The translations under genes were made by a program, and so were the position numbers. This document shows, in pieces, positions 18,575-26,390 of a stretch of DNA of 64,000 nucleotides. The stretch spans positions 1 through 64,000 of the forward strand of contig DXAL01000035.1 in the NCBI GenBank assembly GCA_019117125.1, given 5' to 3'. The notes under the pieces are model-generated. The model saw nothing but the letters and a program-made list of their open reading frames with translations, had not been told where the DNA came from and did no database searches. Within the stretch, counting starts at the first letter, position 1. Each line of letters begins with the position of its first letter. This DNA comes from Candidatus Mediterraneibacter merdipullorum (GTDB taxonomy: Bacteria; Bacillota; Clostridia; Lachnospirales; Lachnospiraceae).

Positions 18575-19720
18575 CTACCAGAGCGCTTTGTAGATGCGTA
18601 TCACATCGTCTTTCGTGGGCACCCTGGGGTTCGTCTCGGTACATGCATCCGCCAGCGCCGCGTCCGCCATGCGGTCAATCGCCCTGAAGTACTCGTCCTC
18701 GGAGATGGTACCTATCTGGGACACGGAGAGCGGGATGTCCATTTCTTTTAACATGAACTGCACCCAGTTCACAAGGGACCGCACGGTCATAATCTTATTG
18801 TAACTGCTCAGTCCCAGTATCTGAGCAACGGTCGAATACCGTTTCACCGCCGGCAGATACTCGGAACGGCTCTTGCTGTGCTTGTTGATATCACTGTTAA
18901 ACTCGATGATATGCGGCAGCAGCATCGCATTCGCACGTCCGTGGGGGATGTGGAATGTGGCTCCCAGCTGATGCGCCATGCCGTGGTTGAGTCCCAGGGA
19001 CGCACAGTTAAAGGCAAGTCCTGCCAGACAGGACGCCGCGTGCATCTTCTGCCTTGCGTGGGTATCGCTTCCATCCAGGTACGCTCTGAGCAGGAAGACG
19101 CCGCATATCTCGATTGCCTTCTCAGCGAGCGCTGTGGAGAAATCATTCCGGTTCGTGCTGACGCATGCTTCCAGTGCGTGCGTGAACACATCCATTCCGG
19201 TGTCCGCCGTGATAGCCGGCGGCACGCTTTTTACAAGCTCTGCATCCAGGATGGCTTCATCCGGCGTCATCTCCCTTGAGACAAGCGGATATTTCACCTG
19301 TGCCGCAGGGTCCGTGACAACCGCAAACGATGTCACTTCCGAGCCGGTCCCGCTGGTCGTCGGTATGGCGATGAGTCCCACGTCCGCATAGTGGTCCACC
19401 CGGAGCGCGAACTCGCGGATGGATTTGGAAGAGTCGATCGCCGAACCGCCGCCCACTGCGACGATGGCATCCGGTCTGTATTCCAGCATCTTCTTTACGC
19501 CCTCGCTGATTTTCTCAATCGGCGGGTCCGGAACGACATCCTTAAAAATCTCAAACTGCTTATTCCCCTTCTTGAGAGGTCCTGTTACCAGATTAATCAT
19601 CTCCCCCTGTGCGATAAAGGGGTCGGTGACTACGAGTACTTTCTGATATGGAATCTCTGAGAGACGGTCGAGCGCCTGGTCTCCAAAATAAATCCTTGTT
19701 TTAATATCAAAGCTTTTCAT
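18575..19720 (-). CDS. Iron-dependent 1-propanol/lactaldehyde-type alcohol dehydrogenase (PduQ-like)
   Basis: The 381-residue protein is a group III iron-dependent alcohol dehydrogenase. NAD-binding GGGSAIDSSKSI lies about residue 92. Metal ligands are the Asp and His of GMDVFTHALEA and the two His in NHGMAHQLGATFHIPHG. It resembles PduQ/FucO-type enzymes that reduce lactaldehyde or propionaldehyde and recycle NAD+ inside microcompartments. It has no obvious targeting helix, unlike five other enzymes of the operon. It is the last gene of the BMC operon, 105 bases after the DeoR gene. Confidence 0.9.
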   Translation of the reverse strand: MKSFDIKTRIYFGDQALDRLSEIPYQKVLVVTDPFIAQGEMINLVTGPLKKGNKQFEIFKDVVPDPPIEKISEGVKKMLEYRPDAIVAVGGGSAIDSSKSIREFALRVDHYADVGLIAIPTTSGTGSEVTSFAVVTDPAAQVKYPLVSREMTPDEAILDAELVKSVPPAITADTGMDVFTHALEACVSTNRNDFSTALAEKAIEICGVFLLRAYLDGSDTHARQKMHAASCLAGLAFNCASLGLNHGMAHQLGATFHIPHGRANAMLLPHIIEFNSDINKHSKSRSEYLPAVKRYSTVAQILGLSSYNKIMTVRSLVNWVQFMLKEMDIPLSVSQIGTISEDEYFRAIDRMADAALADACTETNPRVPTKDDVIRIYKALW

Positions 19721-19825
19721 AGCTGTCCTCTCTCTGTCCAGATGCGGAGCGGCGTCCCGCTGTCTTAAACATCACCCGGACGTCCCTGGGACATCCGCAG
19801 CCGCTGCCCTGTATCTCTCCCCGAA

Positions 19826-20596
19826 TCAGCCGGGATAGATACACTGCACATCTGAATCTTTAAATACCTGGAGCCATTTTTCCTCCGGCTTCTCATCAGT
19901 GATGACCGCTGTGAGGTCGTCCAGAGTGCCAATCTCCGTAAAAGCCACCCGGTCAAATTTGCTGCTGTCTATCGCAAGTATCTTCTCTTTTGCTGCTGCC
20001 AGCATCGTGCGCTTGTTGTTGGCATGCAGGTCGTCTGAATCCGTAAACCCTGCAGATATATCAATGCCTTTGCAGGATATGATGGCTTTGTCAACATGAT
20101 AGCAGGTCAGCATCCGGTCTGTCTGGGGACCGACGAGGGCAAACGAGCCCTCCCTGGAAACGCCTCCCGTGGAGAGCACGGTCCAGTCCTGAACGTCAAA
20201 GAGCTCGATAATGATTTCAATCGAGTTCGTGATGATGGTCAGGTTCTTCCTGCCTTTCTCCTGCAGCGCCTTTGCGATGTACACCGCGGTGGTGCTGGCG
20301 TCCAGCATGAGGCTGTCCCCGTCCTTGACCAGGTCTGCGACCAGGTCTGCTATATGCTGTTTTCCCAATATGTTTCGGTTTTTCCTGATATTAAACGGCA
20401 GTTCTATATTGATGTTCTCATTGATGACCGCTCCGCCGTAGCTCTTGATGGCGTAGCCGTCATTGACCAGTTTCTCCAGGTCTCTTCGGATGGTCTCCTC
20501 CGAGACATCGTACAACTGGCTCAGTTCGCTCACAACAACTCTTCTGTCTGTCTGCAGCTTTTCTAAAATTTCGTTACGTCTTTCTATTGCAAGCAT
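19826..20596 (-). CDS. DeoR/GlpR-family regulator of the microcompartment operon
   Basis: The 256-residue protein begins with the DeoR winged helix (IERRNEILEKLQTDRRVVVSELSQLYDVSEETIRRDLEKL, split across residues 4-43). A DeoRC sugar-phosphate-binding domain follows, with DASTTAVYIAKAL and the ISAGFTDSDD segment. Family members sense phosphorylated sugars such as fuculose-1-phosphate. Its place inside the BMC operon suggests autoregulation through the palindrome near the aldolase promoter (29135-29152). The ribosome site AGGAGG lies 8 bases before the ATG. Confidence 0.9.
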   Translation of the reverse strand: MLAIERRNEILEKLQTDRRVVVSELSQLYDVSEETIRRDLEKLVNDGYAIKSYGGAVINENINIELPFNIRKNRNILGKQHIADLVADLVKDGDSLMLDASTTAVYIAKALQEKGRKNLTIITNSIEIIIELFDVQDWTVLSTGGVSREGSFALVGPQTDRMLTCYHVDKAIISCKGIDISAGFTDSDDLHANNKRTMLAAAKEKILAIDSSKFDRVAFTEIGTLDDLTAVITDEKPEEKWLQVFKDSDVQCIYPG

Positions 20597-20621
20597 CTCA
20601 CTGCCTCCTGTTTACGGCAGA

Positions 20622-20717
20622 ACAGGCTCTCCGGTGCCCTGCGCCTGCGCGGTCATATACCGTGGGACTGCAGTATGAGCAGGGAGAGCCTGTCTGTTCA
20701 CGGCTGTCATGACAGCC
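20622..20717 (-). promoter_or_regulatory. Long hairpin and palindrome in the deoR leader
   Basis: ACAGGCTCTCC (20622-20632) is perfectly complementary to 20683-20693 across a 50-base loop. Next to it GGCTGTCATGACAGCC (20702-20717) is a 16-base palindrome. Both lie between the BMC-T stop and the deoR start. No U-tract follows, so this is more likely an operator or an RNA processing or attenuating structure than a terminator. Confidence 0.5.
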
Positions 20718-20727
20718 TGAGCTTTTC

Positions 20728-21276
20728 TTATAATATCGCGTCGCGAATCTGGGCATCCGGGTGAGCGATAACGGACGAATCGAGGAACATGCCTCTGTCT
20801 TTCACCGCCTCTTTTGCCCGCTCGATGGCCGCCTCTACCGCAGCGACCTCGCCTGTCAGCAGCATGTAGGATTTGCCGCACATACCCCTGGCGATACGGA
20901 GCTCGATCAGGTCGACGATTGCCGTCTTTGCCGCCTCATCGGCTGCGACGATGATGGATGCCGCGTCGTACGTCTCGAAGATGCCGAGCGCGGATACGTC
21001 TTCTATCTTTGACGCTCCATAGATTGCCGGGAAAATAGATTCATGCGGGTTTCCGAGTACAAAACTGTCGATCAGGTGGAAGCCGTGCAGCTCTTTGGCA
21101 TTGTCTACCGCAGCTTTCACGGCGCTTAAGTCACCTGTAATGATCGCAATATATTTACCCGGACATACTGTCTGAGCTTCGATGATACTGACTTCAGAGG
21201 TCTTTACCATTGCATCTGTGGCGGTAATACCTGCTGAAACAGTCTTATATTCTACCATTCCAATTGCCTTACTCAT
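20728..21276 (-). CDS. Tandem-domain microcompartment shell protein (BMC-T)
   Basis: The 182-residue protein has two BMC domains: the first begins MSKAIGMVEYKTVSAGITATDAM with pore-loop region CPGKYIAI, the second LGIFETYDAASIIVAADEAA with RGMCGKSYMLL. It therefore forms trimers that look like shell hexagons, most like PduT. A Cys sits next to the GK pore region in each domain. PduT-type proteins bind an iron-sulfur cluster at the pore and hand electrons to PduS, encoded next door, so a redox port is plausible. The ATG at 21276 is preceded by AGGAAGGA. Confidence 0.9.
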   Translation of the reverse strand: MSKAIGMVEYKTVSAGITATDAMVKTSEVSIIEAQTVCPGKYIAIITGDLSAVKAAVDNAKELHGFHLIDSFVLGNPHESIFPAIYGASKIEDVSALGIFETYDAASIIVAADEAAKTAIVDLIELRIARGMCGKSYMLLTGEVAAVEAAIERAKEAVKDRGMFLDSSVIAHPDAQIRDAIL

Positions 21277-21292
21277 TGCCTGCACGTCCTTC

Positions 21293-22615
21293 CTATGTCT
21301 CTATGATAACATATTTGTCATTTACTTCTGTCACCTTTCCCGTGACCGATGCATGGATGCCCACGCTCAGTCCCTTGCCGGGCTCGGCGATCATCTGTCC
21401 CTTTGTCACCTTGTCCCCTTTCTTTACGACAGGAGATGCCGGTGCGCCGATATGCTGGCTCATCATAATCTTGACTTTCTTTACCGCAACCTCAGATTCA
21501 TCCAGAGGCGCTTCTTTATTGTATTTCGTCAGATCGATTCTTGCCATCAGCCTTTCCATCGGGACTTTTCTGTACTCTCTCTCCGGTCCCACCGGCTTCG
21601 CCTCTACTTTCGGAGGTTTGATGCCGTGCGCCCTTAAGCCCGCCTTGTACTCGGCCATCAGGCTCCTGGGCGAAAGTCCCTGGAAACAGGAATACAGCTC
21701 ACATACTCCACAGGAAGAACAGAACATCGTATTGACAAAGATGTCCGGCTCCTGTATGTCTTTACAGGTAGCTGCAAGCATGAACTTGTTCGGCTCGATC
21801 GGATGTCCGAGCAGATGTCTCGGACAGAGGTCCGTACACATCGTACACTGACAGCAGCACGCTGCCGCCCGTTTCATGTCGATCGAATTTTTCTTTAATT
21901 TCTTCTGAATGATATAATGGTCTTCCGGTAATACGAGGACCGCGTTTGTCGTCTTTGTCACCGGCTGGGCGCCTGTTCCGATATTTCCCATCATCGGACC
22001 GCCCACAAAGTACACCGGATTCGGAGTGGTGACATGTCCCGCTTTCGCTACCACCTCGTCAAGGGGTGTCCCAATCGGAACACGGACCGTAACGGGATGC
22101 TCTACTTCAGCGACGACCGATACCAGCTTGTCCTGGACAGGCGTATTCTCGTGCAGAGCCCGGTATGCGTTATAGACCGTCTCTACATTGAACACAGCCA
22201 CACCGCTCTCGATGGGGAGTCCGCCGGGGCGTACGACCTTGCCTGTCACTTCATAGATGAGGACGACTTCATCGCCTGCCGGATATACTTCATCCAGCAG
22301 TCCGAGCCTCATTTCCGGATATTTGTCGATTACAGCACTGACCGCTTCAATGGTCTTCGTATATGCTTTCTTGATGCCGACGATGGCTTCTTTTGCTCCG
22401 ACCGTCTCTGCGATGGTGTGGAACATCTCCGCAATCTCGGACGCATGCTTTTCCAGAAGCTGTCTGTGCAGCCTTAAAAGCGGTTCACATTCCGCACAGT
22501 TCAGGATGATGGTCTCCGCACGCTCATCCAGCTTGGCATATGTGGGAAAGCCCGCACCGCCCGCGCCGACGATGCCATTCTGCTGCAATATGCTGCTTAA
22601 TTCTTTCATATCCAT
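21293..22615 (-). CDS. PduS-like flavo-iron-sulfur protein (RnfC fold)
   Basis: The 440-residue protein has an N-terminal NAD/FMN-binding RnfC-like region with GAGGAGFPTYAK and NCAECEPLL. The two [4Fe-4S] motifs are CCCQCTMCTDLCP and CSSCGVCELYSC. A C-terminal single-hybrid domain includes GLSVGIHASVTG. It probably oxidises NADH and passes electrons through the adjacent BMC-T protein, regenerating cofactor within the shell. Its start lies 10 bases from the EutN-type stop. The ATG at 22615 is preferred to the upstream GTG. Confidence 0.9.
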   Translation of the reverse strand: MDMKELSSILQQNGIVGAGGAGFPTYAKLDERAETIILNCAECEPLLRLHRQLLEKHASEIAEMFHTIAETVGAKEAIVGIKKAYTKTIEAVSAVIDKYPEMRLGLLDEVYPAGDEVVLIYEVTGKVVRPGGLPIESGVAVFNVETVYNAYRALHENTPVQDKLVSVVAEVEHPVTVRVPIGTPLDEVVAKAGHVTTPNPVYFVGGPMMGNIGTGAQPVTKTTNAVLVLPEDHYIIQKKLKKNSIDMKRAAACCCQCTMCTDLCPRHLLGHPIEPNKFMLAATCKDIQEPDIFVNTMFCSSCGVCELYSCFQGLSPRSLMAEYKAGLRAHGIKPPKVEAKPVGPEREYRKVPMERLMARIDLTKYNKEAPLDESEVAVKKVKIMMSQHIGAPASPVVKKGDKVTKGQMIAEPGKGLSVGIHASVTGKVTEVNDKYVIIET

Positions 22616-22623
22616 AATTTCCA

Positions 22624-22890
22624 CTACTCCAGTCCTGATCCGTCGTCAATAATCCCGACTATCGCCGCGTCAATCGGTGCATCCGGCATCCCGCTGCCTA
22701 TCCTGGCTGCGCTTCCCTGCGCCACGAGCACGTATTCCCCGATGCCTGCGCCGATCTTGTCGATGGCTATGAGCTGGTCTGCACCGGAATGCATATGTTC
22801 CAGGATATCCACGATCATGAACTTATTGCCGACCAAATTTTCACATTTGCGTGTTGAAACAACACTCCCAACAACTTTTCCTATCAGCAT
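22624..22890 (-). CDS. Microcompartment vertex protein (EutN/CcmL type)
   Basis: The 88-residue protein shows the pentameric vertex family pattern: MLIGKVVGSVVSTRKCENLVG split as start and basic loop, the strand LIAIDKIGAGIGEYVLVAQG, and a C-terminal APIDAAIVGIIDD. It caps shell vertices. The ATG overlaps the end of the PduL gene by seven bases, so shell and enzyme are co-translated. Confidence 0.93.
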   Translation of the reverse strand: MLIGKVVGSVVSTRKCENLVGNKFMIVDILEHMHSGADQLIAIDKIGAGIGEYVLVAQGSAARIGSGMPDAPIDAAIVGIIDDGSGLE

Positions 22891-23534
22891 GATAAAATCC
22901 TCACCGTATCTCCGGTCGCGATCTTAGCAGCATTCGCCTCATCTGTGTCGATGTGCATTTCCAGGGTAAAGCTGTCGTCCACACGTATCTTCACGCGGTT
23001 GAATATCGTTCCTCTTTCATTGTCCGCTTTCACTGACACGATATCGCCGTCATGTACGCCGGCTGCCGCCGCATCTCTCGGAGACATATGTATATGCCTC
23101 ATCGCGATGATGCATCCCTCTTTGAGATAAAGGGCGCCTTTCGGCCCCACGATGGCGATCGGAGCGCTTCCGGCGATGTTTCCGGACTCCCGGATGGGCG
23201 CCTTCACCCCGAGCTTGATCGCGTCTGTGGCTGAAATCTCCACCTGCGTCTGTTTTCTGACCGGACCGAGCACGCGGACATTCTCAATCGCACGGAGCTT
23301 CAGTCCGACAATCGTCACTGTCTCGTTGGATGCGAACTGACCGCCCATGAGCTCTTTCCTCTTGGTGAGCTGATAGCCCTCTCCAAACAATGCCTCCACA
23401 TGCTCCTGGGTAAGATGGATATGTCTTGCGGACACTCCGATAGGCACAAGGTATCCTGCATCATCGGATGATTTCTGTTTTTCAACTGCTTCCAGAACCA
23501 GCCTTGTAATTAATGCCACATTACTGTTATCCAT
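22884..23534 (-). CDS. pduL: Phosphate propanoyltransferase PduL
   Basis: The 216-residue protein converts propionyl-CoA and phosphate to propionyl-phosphate and CoA, recycling CoA in the lumen. It has the two PduL beta-barrel halves with the metal-binding His motifs ARHIHLTQEHV (about 33-43) and RHIHMSPRDA (about 140). GGQFASNETVTIVG lies between them. The first 20 residues (SNVALITRLVLEAVEKQ) form an amphipathic targeting helix, so it is expected inside the shell. It overlaps the vertex-protein gene. Confidence 0.94.
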   Translation of the reverse strand: MDNSNVALITRLVLEAVEKQKSSDDAGYLVPIGVSARHIHLTQEHVEALFGEGYQLTKRKELMGGQFASNETVTIVGLKLRAIENVRVLGPVRKQTQVEISATDAIKLGVKAPIRESGNIAGSAPIAIVGPKGALYLKEGCIIAMRHIHMSPRDAAAAGVHDGDIVSVKADNERGTIFNRVKIRVDDSFTLEMHIDTDEANAAKIATGDTVRILSC

Positions 23535-23617
23535 ATCTTGATTCTCCTTGTATCACAGGGAACAGATGCGGTCGCCCGCCCTGTTCCCCGGTTGTTCCGT
23601 CCGTCTTGGGTATCTGA

Positions 23618-24022
23618 TTATTTCAGGACCGGAAGAATCTTTTCCACATCGTTGTGCGGTCTCGGAATCACGTGTGTAGCTACGAGCTCGCCGAGTCTTC
23701 CTGCAGCCTCTGCTCCGGACTCTACTGCGGATTTAACAGCTCCTACGTCTCCGCGTACCATAACAGTTACAAGTCCGCTTCCGATTTTCTCTGTTCCTAC
23801 GAGAACTACATTTGCAGCTTTTAACATAGTATCTGCTGCCTCGATGGATGCTACCAGACCTCTTGTTTCAACCATTCCTAATGCTTCCTGTGACATTTTT
23901 CGTTCCTCCTTTTGAACTGTTGTTTTTTCCTGAACCGTTTCTGCCTTCTGCGCCGTCTTTCTCACTCTTCGTACAGTTTTCGCCGGCGCTTTGGCTGTTG
24001 TTGTTTTCTTTTCTTCTGCCAT
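23618..24022 (-). CDS. BMC-H shell protein with basic N-terminal extension and two in-frame starts
   Basis: The long form (134 residues) has a Lys/Thr/Ala-rich extension (1-42) followed by a complete BMC-H domain that is nearly identical to the product at 24372-24653. A second ATG at 23896 begins [13 protein letters not shown], the normal BMC-H start. Both starts have AGGAGG: at 24032-24037, 9 bases before the first, and at 23905-23910, 8 bases before the second. Two isoforms are therefore likely, like PduB/PduB'. The extension could anchor the shell to cargo. This remains inference. Confidence 0.87.
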   Translation of the reverse strand: MAEEKKTTTAKAPAKTVRRVRKTAQKAETVQEKTTVQKEERKMSQEALGMVETRGLVASIEAADTMLKAANVVLVGTEKIGSGLVTVMVRGDVGAVKSAVESGAEAAGRLGELVATHVIPRPHNDVEKILPVLK

Positions 24023-24038
24023 CTTAAACTGCCTCCTG

Positions 24039-24323
24039 CTAAATGACTCTGTTTGCACTGCCGTTTACAATCTTGAGTACCTCCTCATGGGGACTCGGGA
24101 TGACTACAGCGCACACAGGTTTTTTGATTCCGCCTGATTCGGCAGCTTCCATGGCCTGCGCGACAGCGGATACATCGCCGCGGATGATGATGGTGACCAG
24201 GCGTCCGCCCAGCTTCTTCTCCCATGTGACAAACTGGACTTCCGCCGTTTTGCACATGATATCTACAGCAACTACCGCCGCCGTGACACTTGGGATTTCA
24301 AAAAATCCATACGCGTTTCCCAT
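24039..24323 (-). CDS. BMC-H shell protein, divergent paralogue
   Basis: The 94-residue single BMC domain starts [21 protein letters not shown]. Its pore loop is [11 protein letters not shown] in place of the SGLVTVMV pattern of its neighbours. It should form a hexamer with a different pore and so may pass a different metabolite. The ribosome site precedes 24323. The gene is part of the shell gene block. Confidence 0.9.
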   Translation of the reverse strand: MGNAYGFFEIPSVTAAVVAVDIMCKTAEVQFVTWEKKLGGRLVTIIIRGDVSAVAQAMEAAESGGIKKPVCAVVIPSPHEEVLKIVNGSANRVI

Positions 24324-24371
24324 GAGACTGCTCCTTTGCTTTCATGTAAGGACCTTCCGCAAGCAGTATGA

Positions 24372-24653
24372 CTATACAGTAGGAAGGATTTTCTCCACAT
24401 CGTTGTGCGGTCTCGGAATCACGTGTGTAGCCACGAGCTCGCCCAGTCTTCCAGCTGCGTCAGCGCCGGTCTCCACTGCAGCTTTGACAGCTCCTACATC
24501 GCCGCGTACCATAACGGTTACAAGTCCGCTTCCGATCTTCTCTGTTCCGACCAGTGTGACCTCTGCTGCTTTTGTCATTGCATCTGCAGCCTCGATCGCT
24601 GCTGTGAGTCCTCTTGTCTCAACCATTCCTAATGCCTGCTGTGCCATTGCCAT
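24372..24653 (-). CDS. BMC-H shell protein, canonical major type
   Basis: The 93-residue protein is a standard PduA/PduJ-like hexamer former: [22 protein letters not shown] start, [25 protein letters not shown] pore region (in two parts) and [14 protein letters not shown] end. It shares most residues, and long stretches of DNA, with the dual-start gene at 23618-24022, indicating a recent tandem duplication. AGGAGG lies 9 bases before the ATG. Confidence 0.93.
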   Translation of the reverse strand: MAMAQQALGMVETRGLTAAIEAADAMTKAAEVTLVGTEKIGSGLVTVMVRGDVGAVKAAVETGADAAGRLGELVATHVIPRPHNDVEKILPTV

Positions 24654-24666
24654 TGTTCATTTCCTC

Positions 24667-25020
24667 CTAAATCTCTTCAATATCTTTTTCGTTGATGATG
24701 TGTGGTTCACCTTTATCTAATCCGGTAAGCTTCAGCATTTTCTCTGTATCCTCTGTCGGCCTCGCTATCTTGTAATCGGTCACAACGCCTGCCAGTTCCT
24801 CAGCTCTCGCCTTCGCCGCTTCAAGCGCTGCCGTAACATCGGATACGCTTCCGCGGAATTTGACCATGACGATCAGCGGTACAGGTAATTCATCTGCATT
24901 TGCCGGTTTGTTTTTGTCGAATTTCTCCAGCCATACATTTCCCGCCTTGCATCCGGCGTCCGCCGCTGCAAAAGCCGTTGCCAGACCGAAGACCTCCAAC
25001 ATACCTACTGCTTCTCCCAT
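24667..25020 (-). CDS. BMC-H shell protein with insertion and C-terminal tail
   Basis: At 117 residues this is a longer BMC-H protein. It begins MGEAVGMLEVFGLATAFAAAD, has an insertion with DKNKPANADELPVP before the pore strand, and ends in an acidic tail (about 98-117) after the normal ARPTEDTEKML end. The pore motif VKFRGSVSDV is unusual, so it probably makes a distinct pore. It is the first shell gene transcribed. Confidence 0.87.
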   Translation of the reverse strand: MGEAVGMLEVFGLATAFAAADAGCKAGNVWLEKFDKNKPANADELPVPLIVMVKFRGSVSDVTAALEAAKARAEELAGVVTDYKIARPTEDTEKMLKLTGLDKGEPHIINEKDIEEI

Positions 25021-25031
25021 AATGATCCACC

Positions 25032-26240
25032 TTATTTGTTAACGATGGCTATCTTCAGACCTTTCTGTGCAAGATTTGTCCGGTGAGCCTCGTTGATCTC
25101 CTCAAGCGGGAATCTGTGTGTGATAAGCTCTTTCATCGGAAGCCCGATTGCCTGCGCCCTCTTCAGGAAATCAAAGGTCGTCGCGTAGTCTCTCAGGGTG
25201 TATACCCAGGAGCCGACCAGGTTGATCTCTTTGGAGCAGAGGTCGAAGTGCGGATTAATCGTAGCGTCGCCGCCGTTGATGAAGAATCCGAGCTCGCAGA
25301 GTCCGCCGCCGTTGCGGATGAACTTGTAGATGTTGGAGTGTGCAGCCGGTGCGCCTGTGCACTGGAATGCAAAATCTGCAAGGTGTCCGCCGAAGGCGTC
25401 TTTCACTGCTGCGGAAAGAGCTTCGATGCCTTTGTACTCCATGAAGTTCACGGACTTGTCAGCGCCCATTCTCTTCGCGAAGTCCAGTCTCTGCTGGTTG
25501 CCGTCTACAGCGACGATGTTCTCGATGCCCAGTGTGCGGAGAACCGCGATACAAATCAGACCGATCGGTCCGCATCCCTGTACAACCACTCTGCTGTTGA
25601 ATCTCAGGATGCCTGTTGTCTTCGCTCTCTCAACTGCATGTACGAGAACCGCACAGGGCTCGATGAGGATTCTGGAATCCAGGTCCAGGTCGCTTACGTT
25701 GAATACGGAAGAGCCTTCGCGGATGAGGATGTAGTCTGAGAACCATCCGTTCAGATGGATGTCGTCATCCGGAAGAAGTCCGTATACATCAGCGCCGCCG
25801 ACATTCTTCTTGTTCAGGTCGAACATCTCAATGTCCGGGTCATCCTTGAAAATCATACATGTAACGACTTTGTCGCCGACTTTCAGCGGTTTTCCCGCGC
25901 TGTCAACTTTTACGTTTTTACCCATCTTTACGATTTCGCCGGTTCCCTCGTGTCCGAGCGCTACCGGGATGAGTCCGAACGGGTCTTTTTTAAATTCGTG
26001 GGCATCTGTTCCACAGATACCGCATCCCTCGACTTTTACGAGGATATCACCGTCTCCCACTTCCGGGATGGGGAACTCTTTGACATCATAGTGCTCAAGT
26101 GATGTCAGCATGGCAACATGCGCTGTCTTCGGGATTGCCTGGCTTGCAGCCGGAGCGGACGGAGACGGGATGTTCTTGTCGAGCATGCTCTCGAGTACCT
26201 GTTTTACAACGGCTTCCACGTTAGCGGAATTCATTTCCAT
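25032..26240 (-). CDS. Zinc-dependent medium-chain alcohol dehydrogenase with encapsulation helix
   Basis: The 402-residue protein has an N-terminal amphipathic helix (about 4-20, SANVEAVVKQVLESML) and a Pro/Ala/Ser linker, the layout of microcompartment targeting peptides. The enzyme core follows. Catalytic zinc residues are Cys76 (GICGTDAHE), His97 and Glu98 (GHEG). The Rossmann motif is VVVQGCGPIGL. The four-Cys structural zinc lobe is not seen. The ATG at 26240 was chosen because it is preceded by AGGAGGTAGATAAC. An upstream in-frame extension reads through an extragenic repeat and is not credible. The substrate is unknown; lactaldehyde, propanediol or a related polyol fits the context. 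It is related to sorbitol or threonine dehydrogenases. Confidence 0.87.
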   Translation of the reverse strand: MEMNSANVEAVVKQVLESMLDKNIPSPSAPAASQAIPKTAHVAMLTSLEHYDVKEFPIPEVGDGDILVKVEGCGICGTDAHEFKKDPFGLIPVALGHEGTGEIVKMGKNVKVDSAGKPLKVGDKVVTCMIFKDDPDIEMFDLNKKNVGGADVYGLLPDDDIHLNGWFSDYILIREGSSVFNVSDLDLDSRILIEPCAVLVHAVERAKTTGILRFNSRVVVQGCGPIGLICIAVLRTLGIENIVAVDGNQQRLDFAKRMGADKSVNFMEYKGIEALSAAVKDAFGGHLADFAFQCTGAPAAHSNIYKFIRNGGGLCELGFFINGGDATINPHFDLCSKEINLVGSWVYTLRDYATTFDFLKRAQAIGLPMKELITHRFPLEEINEAHRTNLAQKGLKIAIVNK

Positions 26241-26267
26241 GTTATCTACCTCCTGATTTTTGTTTGT

Positions 26268-26330
26268 TCGCCGTGCCAGCTCGATTCCGCTTCGCTTCAT
26301 CTCGCTGATGGCGTGCGCCATATGCTTCTG
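26268..26330. repeat. Diverged copy of the extragenic repeat seen near 3.4 kb
   Basis: The segment matches the spacer and left part of the 3376-3568 element with substitutions and small gaps: minus-strand GAGATG-AGCG, GGAATCGA and GCA-GGCG occur in the same order and spacing. A TGCAGGC-AA-GCCTGCA hairpin (26347-26362) lies beside it. It fills the gap between the aldehyde and zinc alcohol dehydrogenase genes inside the BMC operon. Confidence 0.6.
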
Positions 26331-26390
26331 CCACATCATGTGCATTTGCAGGCAAGCCTGCATGCCCATTCTGTGTCATAAGCGCACGGC

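Noticed and set aside
26241-26369. N-terminal extension of the zinc alcohol dehydrogenase (43 extra codons).
   Set aside because: It is the translated extragenic repeat. A strong ribosome site lies before the ATG at 26240, where a targeting helix begins.
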